From: an uncultured Christensenella sp.
GTDB taxonomy: Bacteria; Bacillota; Clostridia; Christensenellales; Borkfalkiaceae
Length of the DNA: 64,000 nt
Direction of reading: 5' to 3'
Assembly: GCA_910583545.1 (NCBI GenBank)
Contig: CAJTXM010000002.1
Span: 1-64,000, forward strand
Part shown: in pieces, positions 25,208 through 32,341 of the stretch
How positions within the stretch are numbered: the first letter of the stretch is position 1
How the letters are laid out: each line of letters begins with the position of its first letter
Notes under the pieces: generated by a model
Databases searched by the model: none
What the model saw: the letters and a program-made list of their open reading frames with translations, nothing else
What the model was told of the DNA's origin: nothing
Translations under genes and position numbers: made by a program

Positions 25208-25760
25208 TTTTCTCTCCTAAATTTTTTATCAAACCCGAATATACGTCCTTGTACATTTCACTAACCATATCCATATCGATATCAAGATAATCCGTAAGAT
25301 ACATTGTAGCGATGCCGTGCCCGAATATCCACATTTCGGTATGCAATTTTCTGGCCGCCTCTTCGCTGATATTCAGATTTTTTCTGATAACCTCTACAGA
25401 TACTTCAAAATTTGCGTTGATAGAATTAAAATTTTCACGCGGTTTGGTCATAAATACATACTTGAATAATTCAGGCTCATCGTGAGCAAATTTAACGTAC
25501 GCCATACCCATAGACTTATATTCTGGATATTCCTTGCGCGCAACCGTATCCAGAAGGTATTTATAGAAATAATTAATTGACATAACGTAAATTTCATCTT
25601 TGATCTCATCTATACCTTTAAAAGAAATATAAACAGGTTGTGTCGAACAATCGCACGAACGTGCGATTGAGCGTACGCTCAAATTTTCCGCTCCGCTTTT
25701 TCGCGTCAACTCGAATGCCGCGTTTAATATTTTTTCTTTGCTTATAATTTTTTTTGCCAT
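25197..25760 (-). CDS. TetR family repressor of the ABC-2 efflux operon
   Basis: A 187-residue regulator with the N-terminal helix-turn-helix (ILNAAFELTRKSGAENLSVRSIARSCDCSTQPVYISFKG) typical of TetR. The ligand domain is helical and carries a CDC triplet within the DNA-binding region. It is the first gene of the operon with the ABC ATPase and permease. A perfect 34-bp palindrome overlapping its -10 region is the likely operator, so the operon should be induced by a ligand the pump exports. The ATG at 25760 is preferred over an upstream one at 25772. Confidence 0.9.
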   Translation of the reverse strand: MAKKIISKEKILNAAFELTRKSGAENLSVRSIARSCDCSTQPVYISFKGIDEIKDEIYVMSINYFYKYLLDTVARKEYPEYKSMGMAYVKFAHDEPELFKYVFMTKPRENFNSINANFEVSVEVIRKNLNISEEAARKLHTEMWIFGHGIATMYLTDYLDIDMDMVSEMYKDVYSGLIKNLGEKNGN

Positions 25761-25775
25761 TTTTACCGCCAAAAT

Positions 25776-25809
25776 AAATAACAGGTGTTATCAATAACAC
25801 CTGTTATTT
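25776..25809. promoter_or_regulatory. Perfect 34-bp palindromic operator
   Basis: Inverted arms of 16 bp (25776-25791 and 25794-25809; core ACAGGTGTTAT / ATAACACCTGT) with a 2-nt centre. It overlaps the -10 element (25806-25811) and start-site region of the TetR-ABC operon, the classical repressor position. Confidence 0.8.
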
Positions 25810-25834
25810 TAATTTATTATATTATATTTGTCAA
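25806..25834 (-). promoter_or_regulatory. Promoter of the TetR-ABC efflux operon
   Basis: Minus strand: -35 TTGACA (25829-25834), 17-nt spacer, -10 TAAAAT (25806-25811). Confidence 0.65.
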
Positions 25835-25903
25835 TTATTTAACAAAAATTAATTGTGAATTTTATTTAATTTGAAATTATCTATTGCCTTTTCAGTTCGC
25901 AAT

Positions 25904-25932
25904 TTGCATTTTTGGCAAAATTATGATATAAT
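25904..25932 (+). promoter_or_regulatory. Promoter of the DUF3592-type gene
   Basis: -35 TTGCAT (25904-25909), 17-nt spacer, -10 TATAAT (25927-25932), 33 nt before the ATG. Confidence 0.5.
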
Positions 25933-25964
25933 ATAAAAAAATCCGATGTTTTCGGGGTCAATAT

Positions 25965-26513
25965 ATGACAAGGAAAAATAAAATAGGCTTAATAATTACA
26001 ATCGTATTTTTAATGTTACTGTCTACGCTTATTCTGACTTCTTCTATTGGCGGTATTACATATTTACGGGATTTGAAATATCTTATAGATAACGGGCGTG
26101 AAGTTGACGGTAATATAGTAGAATTAGAAAAAGGCGGCGGTTATGGCAATCATAGTTCTTATTACTACTATTCTTTTACTCTTATTTATAAATATGAAGA
26201 GAATGGAACAGTTTGGGAAACAAGTGATTATTGGCGCGTAAGGGAAGATAGAAAAGATGAGTTAAACGAAAGACAAGTTTGGTGTGAAAATCAAGTCGGC
26301 AAAACCGTAAAACTTACGATAGACGACAAAGGACACTGCGAGCCAACCGCAAATTTGCCGTCTAAATATAAAGGACAGTACGATTTCGTATGGATACGCG
26401 GCGGAATTCTGATAGGTATTGAAACAGTATTATTGATAATTTTGCTTGTCATAATTTTCAAAGTGAAAGTCAAAAACATTTTAGCACACGGTGTAAATTT
26501 TAATACAACGTAA
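25965..26513 (+). CDS. DUF3592-type membrane protein
   Basis: A 182-residue protein with two transmembrane helices (residues about 7-30 and 143-163) enclosing an extracytoplasmic beta-rich domain. The stretch from NIVELEKGG through YYYYSFTLIYKYEENGTVWE to VGKTVKLTIDDKGHCEP follows the DUF3592 pattern. No function is known for the family. It is monocistronic between the efflux operon and tRNA-Ser. Confidence 0.6.
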   Translation: MTRKNKIGLIITIVFLMLLSTLILTSSIGGITYLRDLKYLIDNGREVDGNIVELEKGGGYGNHSSYYYYSFTLIYKYEENGTVWETSDYWRVREDRKDELNERQVWCENQVGKTVKLTIDDKGHCEPTANLPSKYKGQYDFVWIRGGILIGIETVLLIILLVIIFKVKVKNILAHGVNFNTT

Positions 26514-26556
26514 AATGTAGTTAAGCACATTCAGAATAAGTTTAAATTTTCAATTA

Positions 26557-26590
26557 AATAAGGGCGTAAGTTTTAACTTACGCCCTTATT
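26557..26590. terminator. Bidirectional terminator next to tRNA-Ser
   Basis: AATAAGGGCGTAAG / CTTACGCCCTTATT, a 14-bp perfect stem with a 6-nt loop, abutting the tRNA CCA end. It can end both the DUF3592 gene and the tRNA transcript. Confidence 0.75.
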
Positions 26591-26680
26591 GGCGCAGAGA
26601 AGAAGATTTGAACTTCCGGACGGGTATTAGCCGTCACACGATTTCCAATCGTGCGCCTTAAACCGCTCAGCCATCTCTGC
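26590..26680 (-). tRNA. tRNA-Ser (anticodon GGA)
   Basis: 91-nt class II tRNA. Acceptor GCAGAGA pairs with TCTCTGC, then G and an encoded CCA. The anticodon arm is CACGA-TTGGAAA-TCGTG with anticodon GGA. A long variable arm (TGACGGCTAATACCCGTC) is visible. Confidence 0.95.
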
Positions 26681-26735
26681 AAAAATTATTTAATTCAAAT
26701 ACCGATTATTATAATAATAAAAATACGTTAAAAAA

Positions 26736-27599
26736 TCAAGCGTTTTTGCTTACAATAATATGTTCGGCATATTTTTTTGCGATATTGACACCGCAAACCC
26801 TCTCCGCTTCGGTGAAAAACGCATTTGAATTGACTTCGCATACGAAATATCCGCCTGCATTATCCATAAGAATATCTATTCCGCAATAATCAAGTCCGAT
26901 AATTGAAGCTACCTTTTCACATAGTGATATCAAGTCGTTATCTGCAACGAATTTTTCACCGACGCCGCCGAGTTCTATATTCGAACGGAAATCATTTTTA
27001 TTGCTACGCTTCATTGAACAAACGTATTTTCCGCCTATAACTATTACTCTGATGTCCTCTCCGCCTCTGCCTATAAACTGTTGATAAAAATGTGCTTCAA
27101 GTTTATTTTTTTGTTCAAAGTTGAATAATTCCGTTCGGTCTTTGATCAAATTTACGTCAGCCCCCAGCGAACCGTAACATTTTTTCGCCACCAACGGATA
27201 GCCTAATTCTTCAACGCTGTTTACTAATTCATCGGAAATAGTTGCATCTTTATAATAACATAGTGGGGCATAAACGGTGTCGGGCATTGAAATACCGTGA
27301 TCGGCTAAAACTATATGCGTCATCATCTTGTCGTCGCAAATTTCAATTGCCTGTGATTTGTTGAATAAAGCTATGCCTTTTTTTTCCAAAAGATAAGCAC
27401 AGGCTCTGTCCTTATCCAAAAAAATGCATACGTCTGCATTAATTGCGGTTATTCTTCCATCTTTTATTTCGGCAAGAGAAACGTTTTTAATAATTTCGCA
27501 ATCCGCACCGAGCAGTGTCAATTCTTCCGCCAATCTTTCAGCTTGCTTGATCTGCGATTTATTTCTGATATATGCGTTTACAACTATTTTACAATTCAT
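26736..27599 (-). CDS. RimK-like ATP-grasp ligase
   Basis: A 287-residue ATP-grasp protein of the RimK/LysX group. Visible elements are KSQAIEICDDKMMTHIVLADHGISMPD (start of the ATP-grasp domain), YPLVAKKCYGSLGADV (nucleotide binding), FIGRGGEDIRVIVIGGKYV and the Mg-binding C-terminal DILMDNAGGYFVCEVNSNAFF. The family ligates amino acids to a carboxylate on a protein or small molecule. Substrate cannot be read from the sequence. It follows coaX in the same direction with a 4-bp gap, so they are probably cotranscribed. Confidence 0.85.
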   Translation of the reverse strand: MNCKIVVNAYIRNKSQIKQAERLAEELTLLGADCEIIKNVSLAEIKDGRITAINADVCIFLDKDRACAYLLEKKGIALFNKSQAIEICDDKMMTHIVLADHGISMPDTVYAPLCYYKDATISDELVNSVEELGYPLVAKKCYGSLGADVNLIKDRTELFNFEQKNKLEAHFYQQFIGRGGEDIRVIVIGGKYVCSMKRSNKNDFRSNIELGGVGEKFVADNDLISLCEKVASIIGLDYCGIDILMDNAGGYFVCEVNSNAFFTEAERVCGVNIAKKYAEHIIVSKNA

Positions 27600-27603
27600 A
27601 TAG

Positions 27604-28386
27604 TTAATTGCCGTTTGTATTCAAATCGTATAAATACTTTAACCCGTTAAGCGTCAGCAATTTATCGACGTGATCTATTTCGGATATTTCGTCTGCAATA
27701 ATTTCCGCGAAACCGCCTGTTGCAACGGTAGTCACGTTATCGCATTTAAGCTCTCTTTTGATTCTTTTTATAATATACTCGACTAAGCCGGCAAAGCCGT
27801 AAAAAATACCTGACTGCATATTTGTAACCGTATTTTTACCTATAACTTTGTCAGGTTTTTCGATTTCAACTCTCGGCAGTTTGGCAGTACCGTTTACAAG
27901 GCTGTCCAAAGACCCTTTAATTCCGGGAGATATTACACCGCCGATAAATTCGTTTTTTGAATTGATTACGTTAAAAGTCGTTGCTGTTCCGAAGTCGACT
28001 ATAATCAAAGGCGCTTTATACTTCAACAGTGCGGCAACATTATTCAATACTCTGTCGGCGCCTACTTCCTTTGCGTTGTCGACTTTCAAATTCAGTCCAG
28101 TTTTTAAACCCGGTTCAAGCATAAGAGGTTTAATGTTCAGATAAATTCGGCACATTCTTTCAAGCGTGTAATCGAGCGAGGGCACGACAGACGAAATAAT
28201 TCCGCCCTCTATGTCATCTGCCGTAACCGAATTATTTTTCAGAATACTTAATAACTGACCTCCGTATTCATCGGAAGTCTTTTTATGGTCGGTTGCTACC
28301 CGACAGCTTAAAACCAGCTTATCCTTATCGAATAAGCCGTATTTTATATTCGTATTACCTATGTCCAGACATATAATCATTTTCAA
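27604..28386 (-). CDS. coaX: Type III pantothenate kinase
   Basis: A 260-residue ASKHA-fold kinase catalysing the first step of CoA synthesis, ATP-dependent phosphorylation of pantothenate. Signature segments are DIGNTNIKYGLFD (phosphate 1 loop), KEVGADRVLNNVA with the conserved GADR, and IVDFGTATTFNVI. The type III enzyme normally needs a monovalent cation. It overlaps the ECF S-component gene by 4 nt, which suggests that vitamin uptake and activation are linked here. Confidence 0.94.
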   Translation of the reverse strand: MKMIICLDIGNTNIKYGLFDKDKLVLSCRVATDHKKTSDEYGGQLLSILKNNSVTADDIEGGIISSVVPSLDYTLERMCRIYLNIKPLMLEPGLKTGLNLKVDNAKEVGADRVLNNVAALLKYKAPLIIVDFGTATTFNVINSKNEFIGGVISPGIKGSLDSLVNGTAKLPRVEIEKPDKVIGKNTVTNMQSGIFYGFAGLVEYIIKRIKRELKCDNVTTVATGGFAEIIADEISEIDHVDKLLTLNGLKYLYDLNTNGN

Positions 28387-29021
28387 TCCTGTTCGTTTTT
28401 TACAGTGTCTTGCTCCTGTAAAACTTCGATTTTTTGTTTTTTATATATAAACTTATTATTGACTTTTTTGAGGACCGTTGTATATATGGGCACTAAAACT
28501 ATGCAGGCAACTAACTCGATAGGAAAATAGATCGTCACGGCGACTTCAATAAGCTGAGTGAACGCCCCCATTGCGTTGCCCGTCCAGATATTTACAGCCA
28601 AAAGATACAGTATCGTGTTTGTTAAAGAACCTAATAAACCTGCTAAGGACGCAGGAAGTATTTCCCTGAGAAACTTATGCTTTGCTTTTCTGAACAGTTT
28701 TGAAAGTCCGAAATAAGTCCAATACGCCGTAATTCCTATAAAAAATCTGGGTAAAACAGATATCAAAGGATTCGCGTAAACAATAAACATTGAAGCAAAT
28801 ATGAGACAAAAAATGCAACTGCATACGCCCAAAAGTGTTCCGCCTACGAAACTTTTTTTCCAATCGTCATAAATGCTTAACGATATGGAGACAGGCAAGG
28901 ATAAAATACAAGCAGTCATTCCTAACGGTGAAAGCACAGCGCCTTCGAGCAAAAACAGAACAAAAATCAGTGCAGCCATCACACCGACAAAAGCAATAAA
29001 ATGAGCCTTATCGCTTTTCAT
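28383..29021 (-). CDS. ECF transporter S component, possibly for pantothenate
   Basis: A 212-residue membrane protein with six predicted helices and the general look of ECF substrate-binding (S) subunits: N-terminal helix with 'A-F-V-G-V-M-A-A-L' and a positively charged C-terminal tail. Its stop overlaps coaX (ATGA), so pantothenate is a reasonable guess for the substrate, but that is inference from context. The shared energising module (EcfA1A2T) is not in the window. The ATG at 29021 has GGAGG 4 nt before it, so the upstream in-frame start is rejected. Confidence 0.75.
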   Translation of the reverse strand: MKSDKAHFIAFVGVMAALIFVLFLLEGAVLSPLGMTACILSLPVSISLSIYDDWKKSFVGGTLLGVCSCIFCLIFASMFIVYANPLISVLPRFFIGITAYWTYFGLSKLFRKAKHKFLREILPASLAGLLGSLTNTILYLLAVNIWTGNAMGAFTQLIEVAVTIYFPIELVACIVLVPIYTTVLKKVNNKFIYKKQKIEVLQEQDTVKNEQD

Positions 29022-29324
29022 AAAACCTCCGTCGGATCCGTTTAACGGTATCCGCAAAAAAAATTATTATACTTTAAATCGGTCAGTATATTTATTAGTT
29101 TATTTTACATTACTGCCGAAAGTATTCAATCATATCAAAATCAAAAAATTTCGCATAAATTATAGCATTAAAATATTAATTATGCAAGCTTTTGCAGGCA
29201 AGAAGATATTGTAACATTTTTAAGATTATTTTAATATTATTTAATATACGTTATATACGGAACTGCAATGGCAACAACAAAAAATTACATACCGCCTTGC
29301 AGCAAATTTCACAGGAGGAAACAT
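29022..29324. other. 300-bp intergenic region between ECF S gene and small Cys-rich gene
   Basis: AT-rich and without a gene I can support. It holds a hairpin at 29033-29054 (CGGATCCGT / ACGGTATCCG with one bulge) immediately before the ECF S ribosome binding site, which could influence translation. A plus-strand promoter lies at 29209-29237. No known riboswitch consensus was recognised. Confidence 0.5.
29209..29237 (+). promoter_or_regulatory. Promoter of the small Cys-rich gene
   Basis: -35 TTGTAA (29209-29214), 17-nt spacer, -10 TAATAT (29232-29237), followed 75 nt later by AGGAGG and the ATG at 29325. Confidence 0.45.
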
Positions 29325-29543
29325 ATGAACATTTTTTCGCATTGCGGCGGCACAAACAGCTGCCTCTGGATTTTGATTCTCTTACTTCTTGCAGCATGTT
29401 GCAGTGGTAACGGTATAGGTGATGTGCTCAGCGGAAGCTGCACGCCCTTACTTATCGCATTGATTTATACTATGTGGAAAAACGGAACGCTCTCGAATCT
29501 GTTATGCGGAAACGGCGGCGGTTGCGGATGCGGTTGTAACTAA
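29325..29543 (+). CDS. Small cysteine/glycine-rich membrane protein
   Basis: A 72-residue protein of unknown function. It starts MNIFSHCGG, has one or two hydrophobic stretches (about residues 12-24 and 38-49), and ends in a Gly/Cys tail, CGNGGGCGCGCN. Eight or more cysteines in 72 residues is high. It has a strong ribosome binding site (AGGAGG) and its own promoter and terminator, so it is a real expressed unit. Similar tiny Cys-rich peptides occur in sporulating Firmicutes as spore-layer or metal-binding proteins, but I do not recognise a named family. Confidence 0.7.
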   Translation: MNIFSHCGGTNSCLWILILLLLAACCSGNGIGDVLSGSCTPLLIALIYTMWKNGTLSNLLCGNGGGCGCGCN

Positions 29544-29559
29544 TATTTATAATTAAAAT

Positions 29560-29588
29560 ACGGGGGTTGCATATGCAACCCCCGTTTA
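29560..29588. terminator. Palindromic terminator between convergent genes
   Basis: A 26-nt perfect palindrome (ACGGGGGTTGCAT / ATGCAACCCCCGT) followed by TTT. It lies between the Cys-rich gene and the Nudix gene stop codons. Confidence 0.75.
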
Positions 29589-29599
29589 CTATTTATTAA

Positions 29600-30142
29600 T
29601 CAAACACGTTGCTGACAGCTTGTAATTAAAATATACTTGTATACAGCAATAATAGTCTTTGCGTCGGTTATCTCGCCGTCTTCTATCATTTTCAGAACAG
29701 TTTTTATATCAATAAAATGGCAATTTAAAAACTCCCCCTCATCAAGCCGTTGTCCGACAAATTCAAATTTTTCGGCAAGGTAGATATGAATTATCTCATC
29801 AGTGTATCCGGGAGTCGGATATATACTTGCCATATGGACAAGCTCTGCCCTATAGCCCGTTTCTTCTTCAAGTTCACGCGCGGCGGCGATTTTCGGGTCT
29901 TCATTGACATTTAGCTTTCCGGCGGGGATCTCGTATATCTCCTTATTATAGGCGTAGCGAAATTGCTTTACAAGCAAAATTTTTCCGTTATCGACAAGCA
30001 GAACGCTTGCTCCTCCGCTATGCCTGACGTACTCACGATAAGCTTTTTTACCGTTGGGCAATTCGACTTCGTCAAGATTAAGGGAAATAATTTTACCGCT
30101 ATATAGAGTCTTGGAACTTAATTTTTTCTCTTTCAGATTCAT
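29600..30142 (-). CDS. Nudix hydrolase, ADP-ribose pyrophosphatase type
   Basis: A 180-residue Nudix enzyme. The Nudix box runs from GKLNVNE to ARELEEETGY, with all the conserved G, E, R, E and E residues. The upstream VRHSGGASVLLVDNGKILLVKQFRYAYNKEIYEIPAG is characteristic of ADP-ribose pyrophosphatases (NudF). It hydrolyses ADP-ribose or related nucleoside diphosphates in the cytosol. Its start overlaps the stop of the upstream unknown gene by 4 nt, so the two are coupled. Confidence 0.92.
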   Translation of the reverse strand: MNLKEKKLSSKTLYSGKIISLNLDEVELPNGKKAYREYVRHSGGASVLLVDNGKILLVKQFRYAYNKEIYEIPAGKLNVNEDPKIAAARELEEETGYRAELVHMASIYPTPGYTDEIIHIYLAEKFEFVGQRLDEGEFLNCHFIDIKTVLKMIEDGEITDAKTIIAVYKYILITSCQQRV

Positions 30143-30870
30143 AATAATTTTTCATACTCGGAGATAAATTCTATCAACGAGGCAACTTCGTCGCTTACGC
30201 AACGGTTGTATAAAATGAAATAATTGTAACCGCAGATAACGGCGTCTATCATTTCTTCGTCTTCACTTTTGACCGCTTTAACCAAAGCGTCCAGCATTTT
30301 TACAGCCGATTCACGCTCTTCTTTGGGAGCCGATGTGCTTATAAACTGTTTTTCAGCTTCAACCGATAAAGCGATGGAAGAAATCAGTTTGGCTTTTTGC
30401 GTATTCGCTCCGTCATCTTTTCTGCGTTCGAGTTCTATATCACCGATTTGATCCTTAAAAACCTGTTTGATAAGATTTTCGAGGCTTACTATAATCGTAT
30501 TGCAAAAAGCGCGATAACTTTCAAAGTAACTACCGTCTTCGCGGAAATAAGCTTCCAAAAATTCATTGAAATTCAGCGAATCGCGGTCAAACTCAACTAA
30601 CAGACAAAATATAAAGGCAAGACGCTGTCCTACTGTCTGAGGCAGAATTACCTTACCCGAATTATGGCTGTCGCGTATAAGACACATAGGTTTTTGTTCA
30701 ACATAGTTAAAATCTTTCGTAACCGTATCAAACAGCTTATAAAGTTCGGGACTGTTTACTATACACTTTAATAAATCTTTAATTTTCGTCGTAGCCATTA
30801 TGAACTTACATTTCGTAAGCTCGTCACATTTATCCAAAAACTCCAAAATCTGATCTTTAGTGCTTTTCAT
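30139..30870 (-). CDS. Helical protein of unknown function upstream of Nudix gene
   Basis: A 243-residue protein that I do not recognise. It is predicted mostly helical and soluble with no signal or membrane segment, and contains the moderately conserved-looking central segment SGKVILPQTVGQRLAFIFCLLVEFD (residues about 69-93). It is cotranscribed with the Nudix hydrolase (ATGA overlap), which suggests a linked role in nucleotide or NAD-derivative housekeeping, but this is inference only. Confidence 0.6.
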   Translation of the reverse strand: MKSTKDQILEFLDKCDELTKCKFIMATTKIKDLLKCIVNSPELYKLFDTVTKDFNYVEQKPMCLIRDSHNSGKVILPQTVGQRLAFIFCLLVEFDRDSLNFNEFLEAYFREDGSYFESYRAFCNTIIVSLENLIKQVFKDQIGDIELERRKDDGANTQKAKLISSIALSVEAEKQFISTSAPKEERESAVKMLDALVKAVKSEDEEMIDAVICGYNYFILYNRCVSDEVASLIEFISEYEKLL

Positions 30871-30949
30871 ATTTCACCCTGAAATGATATTGTCAAGTCA
30901 ATTATATCACATATAATTTTAAAATTAAATTATTTTACAGACAAATATC

Positions 30950-30978
30950 TTGATTTTATGCAAATAATTATGTATAAT
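30950..30978 (+). promoter_or_regulatory. Promoter of the DUF4364 gene
   Basis: -35 TTGATT (30950-30955), 17-nt spacer, -10 TATAAT (30973-30978). The ATG lies about 30 nt later without a clear Shine-Dalgarno sequence. Confidence 0.6.
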
Positions 30979-31007
30979 AAATAAAACTTTAACTTTTTTA
31001 GTCGAAT

Positions 31008-31532
31008 ATGTTGAATACTGGCGAAACATCTATAAACAAGTTAATAATTCTTTTTGTCTTTGATAAAATGGAAAGCACTTTATCTGAGAGAACAATTGTC
31101 GATATGTGTTCGTCTACAAATAACTGGATGGGCTATATGGACTGCGTCAACGTTATTCACAAACTAATCGACGACAATTTTATTTACATTGTCAATGAAG
31201 ACGAAGATACTCTCTACACCATTACTCCCGACGGACGGGAAACGCTTGCGAATTTTTATATCAATATCCCCAAAAGCGTAAGAGAGGAAATTTCGCAGTT
31301 TGTCAAAAAAAACAGTACAAGATACAGAAACCGTCAGGAATGCCGTTCGGATTATTATCAGAATTTGGACGGTTCGTTTACCGTCGCGTTAAAAATTCTT
31401 GCACCGGTTCAACCGCTTTTGGAACTTAAATTTGTCGTTCCCGATAAAAAAACAGCAAAAGCAATCTACAAAAAATGGGAAGAAAAGGCAGCCGACCTCT
31501 ACTCGGTAATATATGAAAATCTTTGCGATTAG
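31008..31532 (+). CDS. DUF4364 family protein
   Basis: A 174-residue protein of the DUF4364 family, conserved in Clostridia. The N-terminal half looks like a winged-helix DNA-binding domain (INKLIILFVFDKMESTLSERTIVDMC, YTITPDGRETLANF), followed by a compact beta-rich C-terminal domain. A transcriptional role is plausible, but no target is known. It has its own promoter, lacks an obvious ribosome binding site, and precedes a TSCPD-domain gene by 12 bp. Confidence 0.82.
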   Translation: MLNTGETSINKLIILFVFDKMESTLSERTIVDMCSSTNNWMGYMDCVNVIHKLIDDNFIYIVNEDEDTLYTITPDGRETLANFYINIPKSVREEISQFVKKNSTRYRNRQECRSDYYQNLDGSFTVALKILAPVQPLLELKFVVPDKKTAKAIYKKWEEKAADLYSVIYENLCD

Positions 31533-31544
31533 GAGAAAAATCAA

Positions 31545-31811
31545 ATGTTCGTTTACTATACTTCGGGAACGTGTTCAAGACAAATTATATTCGAGGTCGA
31601 TGAAAACAACAAAATTCACTGTGTTAAATTTATAGGCGGATGCAGCGGTAACCTGCAAGGCGTCGGTAAATTAGTCGAGGGGCACGATATCGACGAAATC
31701 GAAAAAACTCTTTCGGGAATTAAATGTAAAAACAACACCTCCTGTCCCGATCAATTGTCAAAAGCAATAGCCGCTTATAAAAACTCATTACTTGAAACTA
31801 AAAACAAATAA
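31545..31811 (+). CDS. TSCPD domain-containing protein (TIGR03905)
   Basis: An 88-residue protein matching the TSCPD domain with its conserved cysteines (YYTSGTCSRQI, FIGGCSGN, IKCKNNTSCPDQL). The domain is also found as the C-terminal part of some adenosylcobalamin-dependent ribonucleotide reductases and as a stand-alone small protein (TIGR03905 family), function unknown. The four Cys suggest metal binding. It is cotranscribed with the DUF4364 gene; AGGAG lies before the ATG. Confidence 0.88.
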   Translation: MFVYYTSGTCSRQIIFEVDENNKIHCVKFIGGCSGNLQGVGKLVEGHDIDEIEKTLSGIKCKNNTSCPDQLSKAIAAYKNSLLETKNK

Positions 31812-31815
31812 ACAA

Positions 31816-31843
31816 AAAACCGAGTTTTTGCTCGGTTTTTTTG
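31816..31843 (+). terminator. Terminator after the DUF4364-TSCPD operon
   Basis: AAAAAACCGAG / CTCGGTTTTTTT with a 6-nt loop; T7 run on the plus strand. Confidence 0.75.
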
Positions 31844-31873
31844 TTATTATGTTACGTATAATACTATTCAAAA

Positions 31874-32341
31874 TTATAAATTGACTATAATATTATAAAA
31901 ATCTGTCATATTTTTGTTTACAAGGTCGACATAATAGCATCTGCCGTCATATCCGCCATTTGCATTATATCTTATAATATTGAACCCTTGAAACGACTTT
32001 TCGACATTGACAAGCAATTTTTCAAAAGGCATTTCGTTATAATAGTTTTGCGTTTCGAAAACAAACTCGACCCACGTTCCGTCTTTGAGTGCCTTTGTGG
32101 TTTCTCTGTTTAAACTCACGCCGAAGGCAGGCATTTCGTGCGAGCCCTGCAACATATTCTTCCACCCTTCAACGATAACTTCGAAGGGTTTTTCTCTATT
32201 TGAGTAAGTCGTCATTTCGCCCGATTCATATACGTTAATATACTCGGCTGTTTCTACTACGTTGCTTAAATCAATATCTGCTTGCATACGATTATTTTCT
32301 CTATTTTTCAAATTATTATTCCTATTTTGATAATTTTTCAT
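31874..32341 (-). CDS. Unknown protein after the Nfn pair
   Basis: A 155-residue protein, or 137 residues if the in-frame ATG at 32287 is used. It has no signal, membrane segment or recognisable motif. A middle stretch GWKNMLQGSHEMPAFGVSLNRETTKALKDG and a C-terminal GYDGRCYYVDLVNKNMTDFYN look ordered. The long start would overlap the nfnB-like gene by 20 nt. Neither start has a good ribosome binding site. It is probably cotranscribed with the Nfn pair, but no role can be assigned. Confidence 0.5.
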   Translation of the reverse strand: MKNYQNRNNNLKNRENNRMQADIDLSNVVETAEYINVYESGEMTTYSNREKPFEVIVEGWKNMLQGSHEMPAFGVSLNRETTKALKDGTWVEFVFETQNYYNEMPFEKLLVNVEKSFQGFNIIRYNANGGYDGRCYYVDLVNKNMTDFYNIIVNL

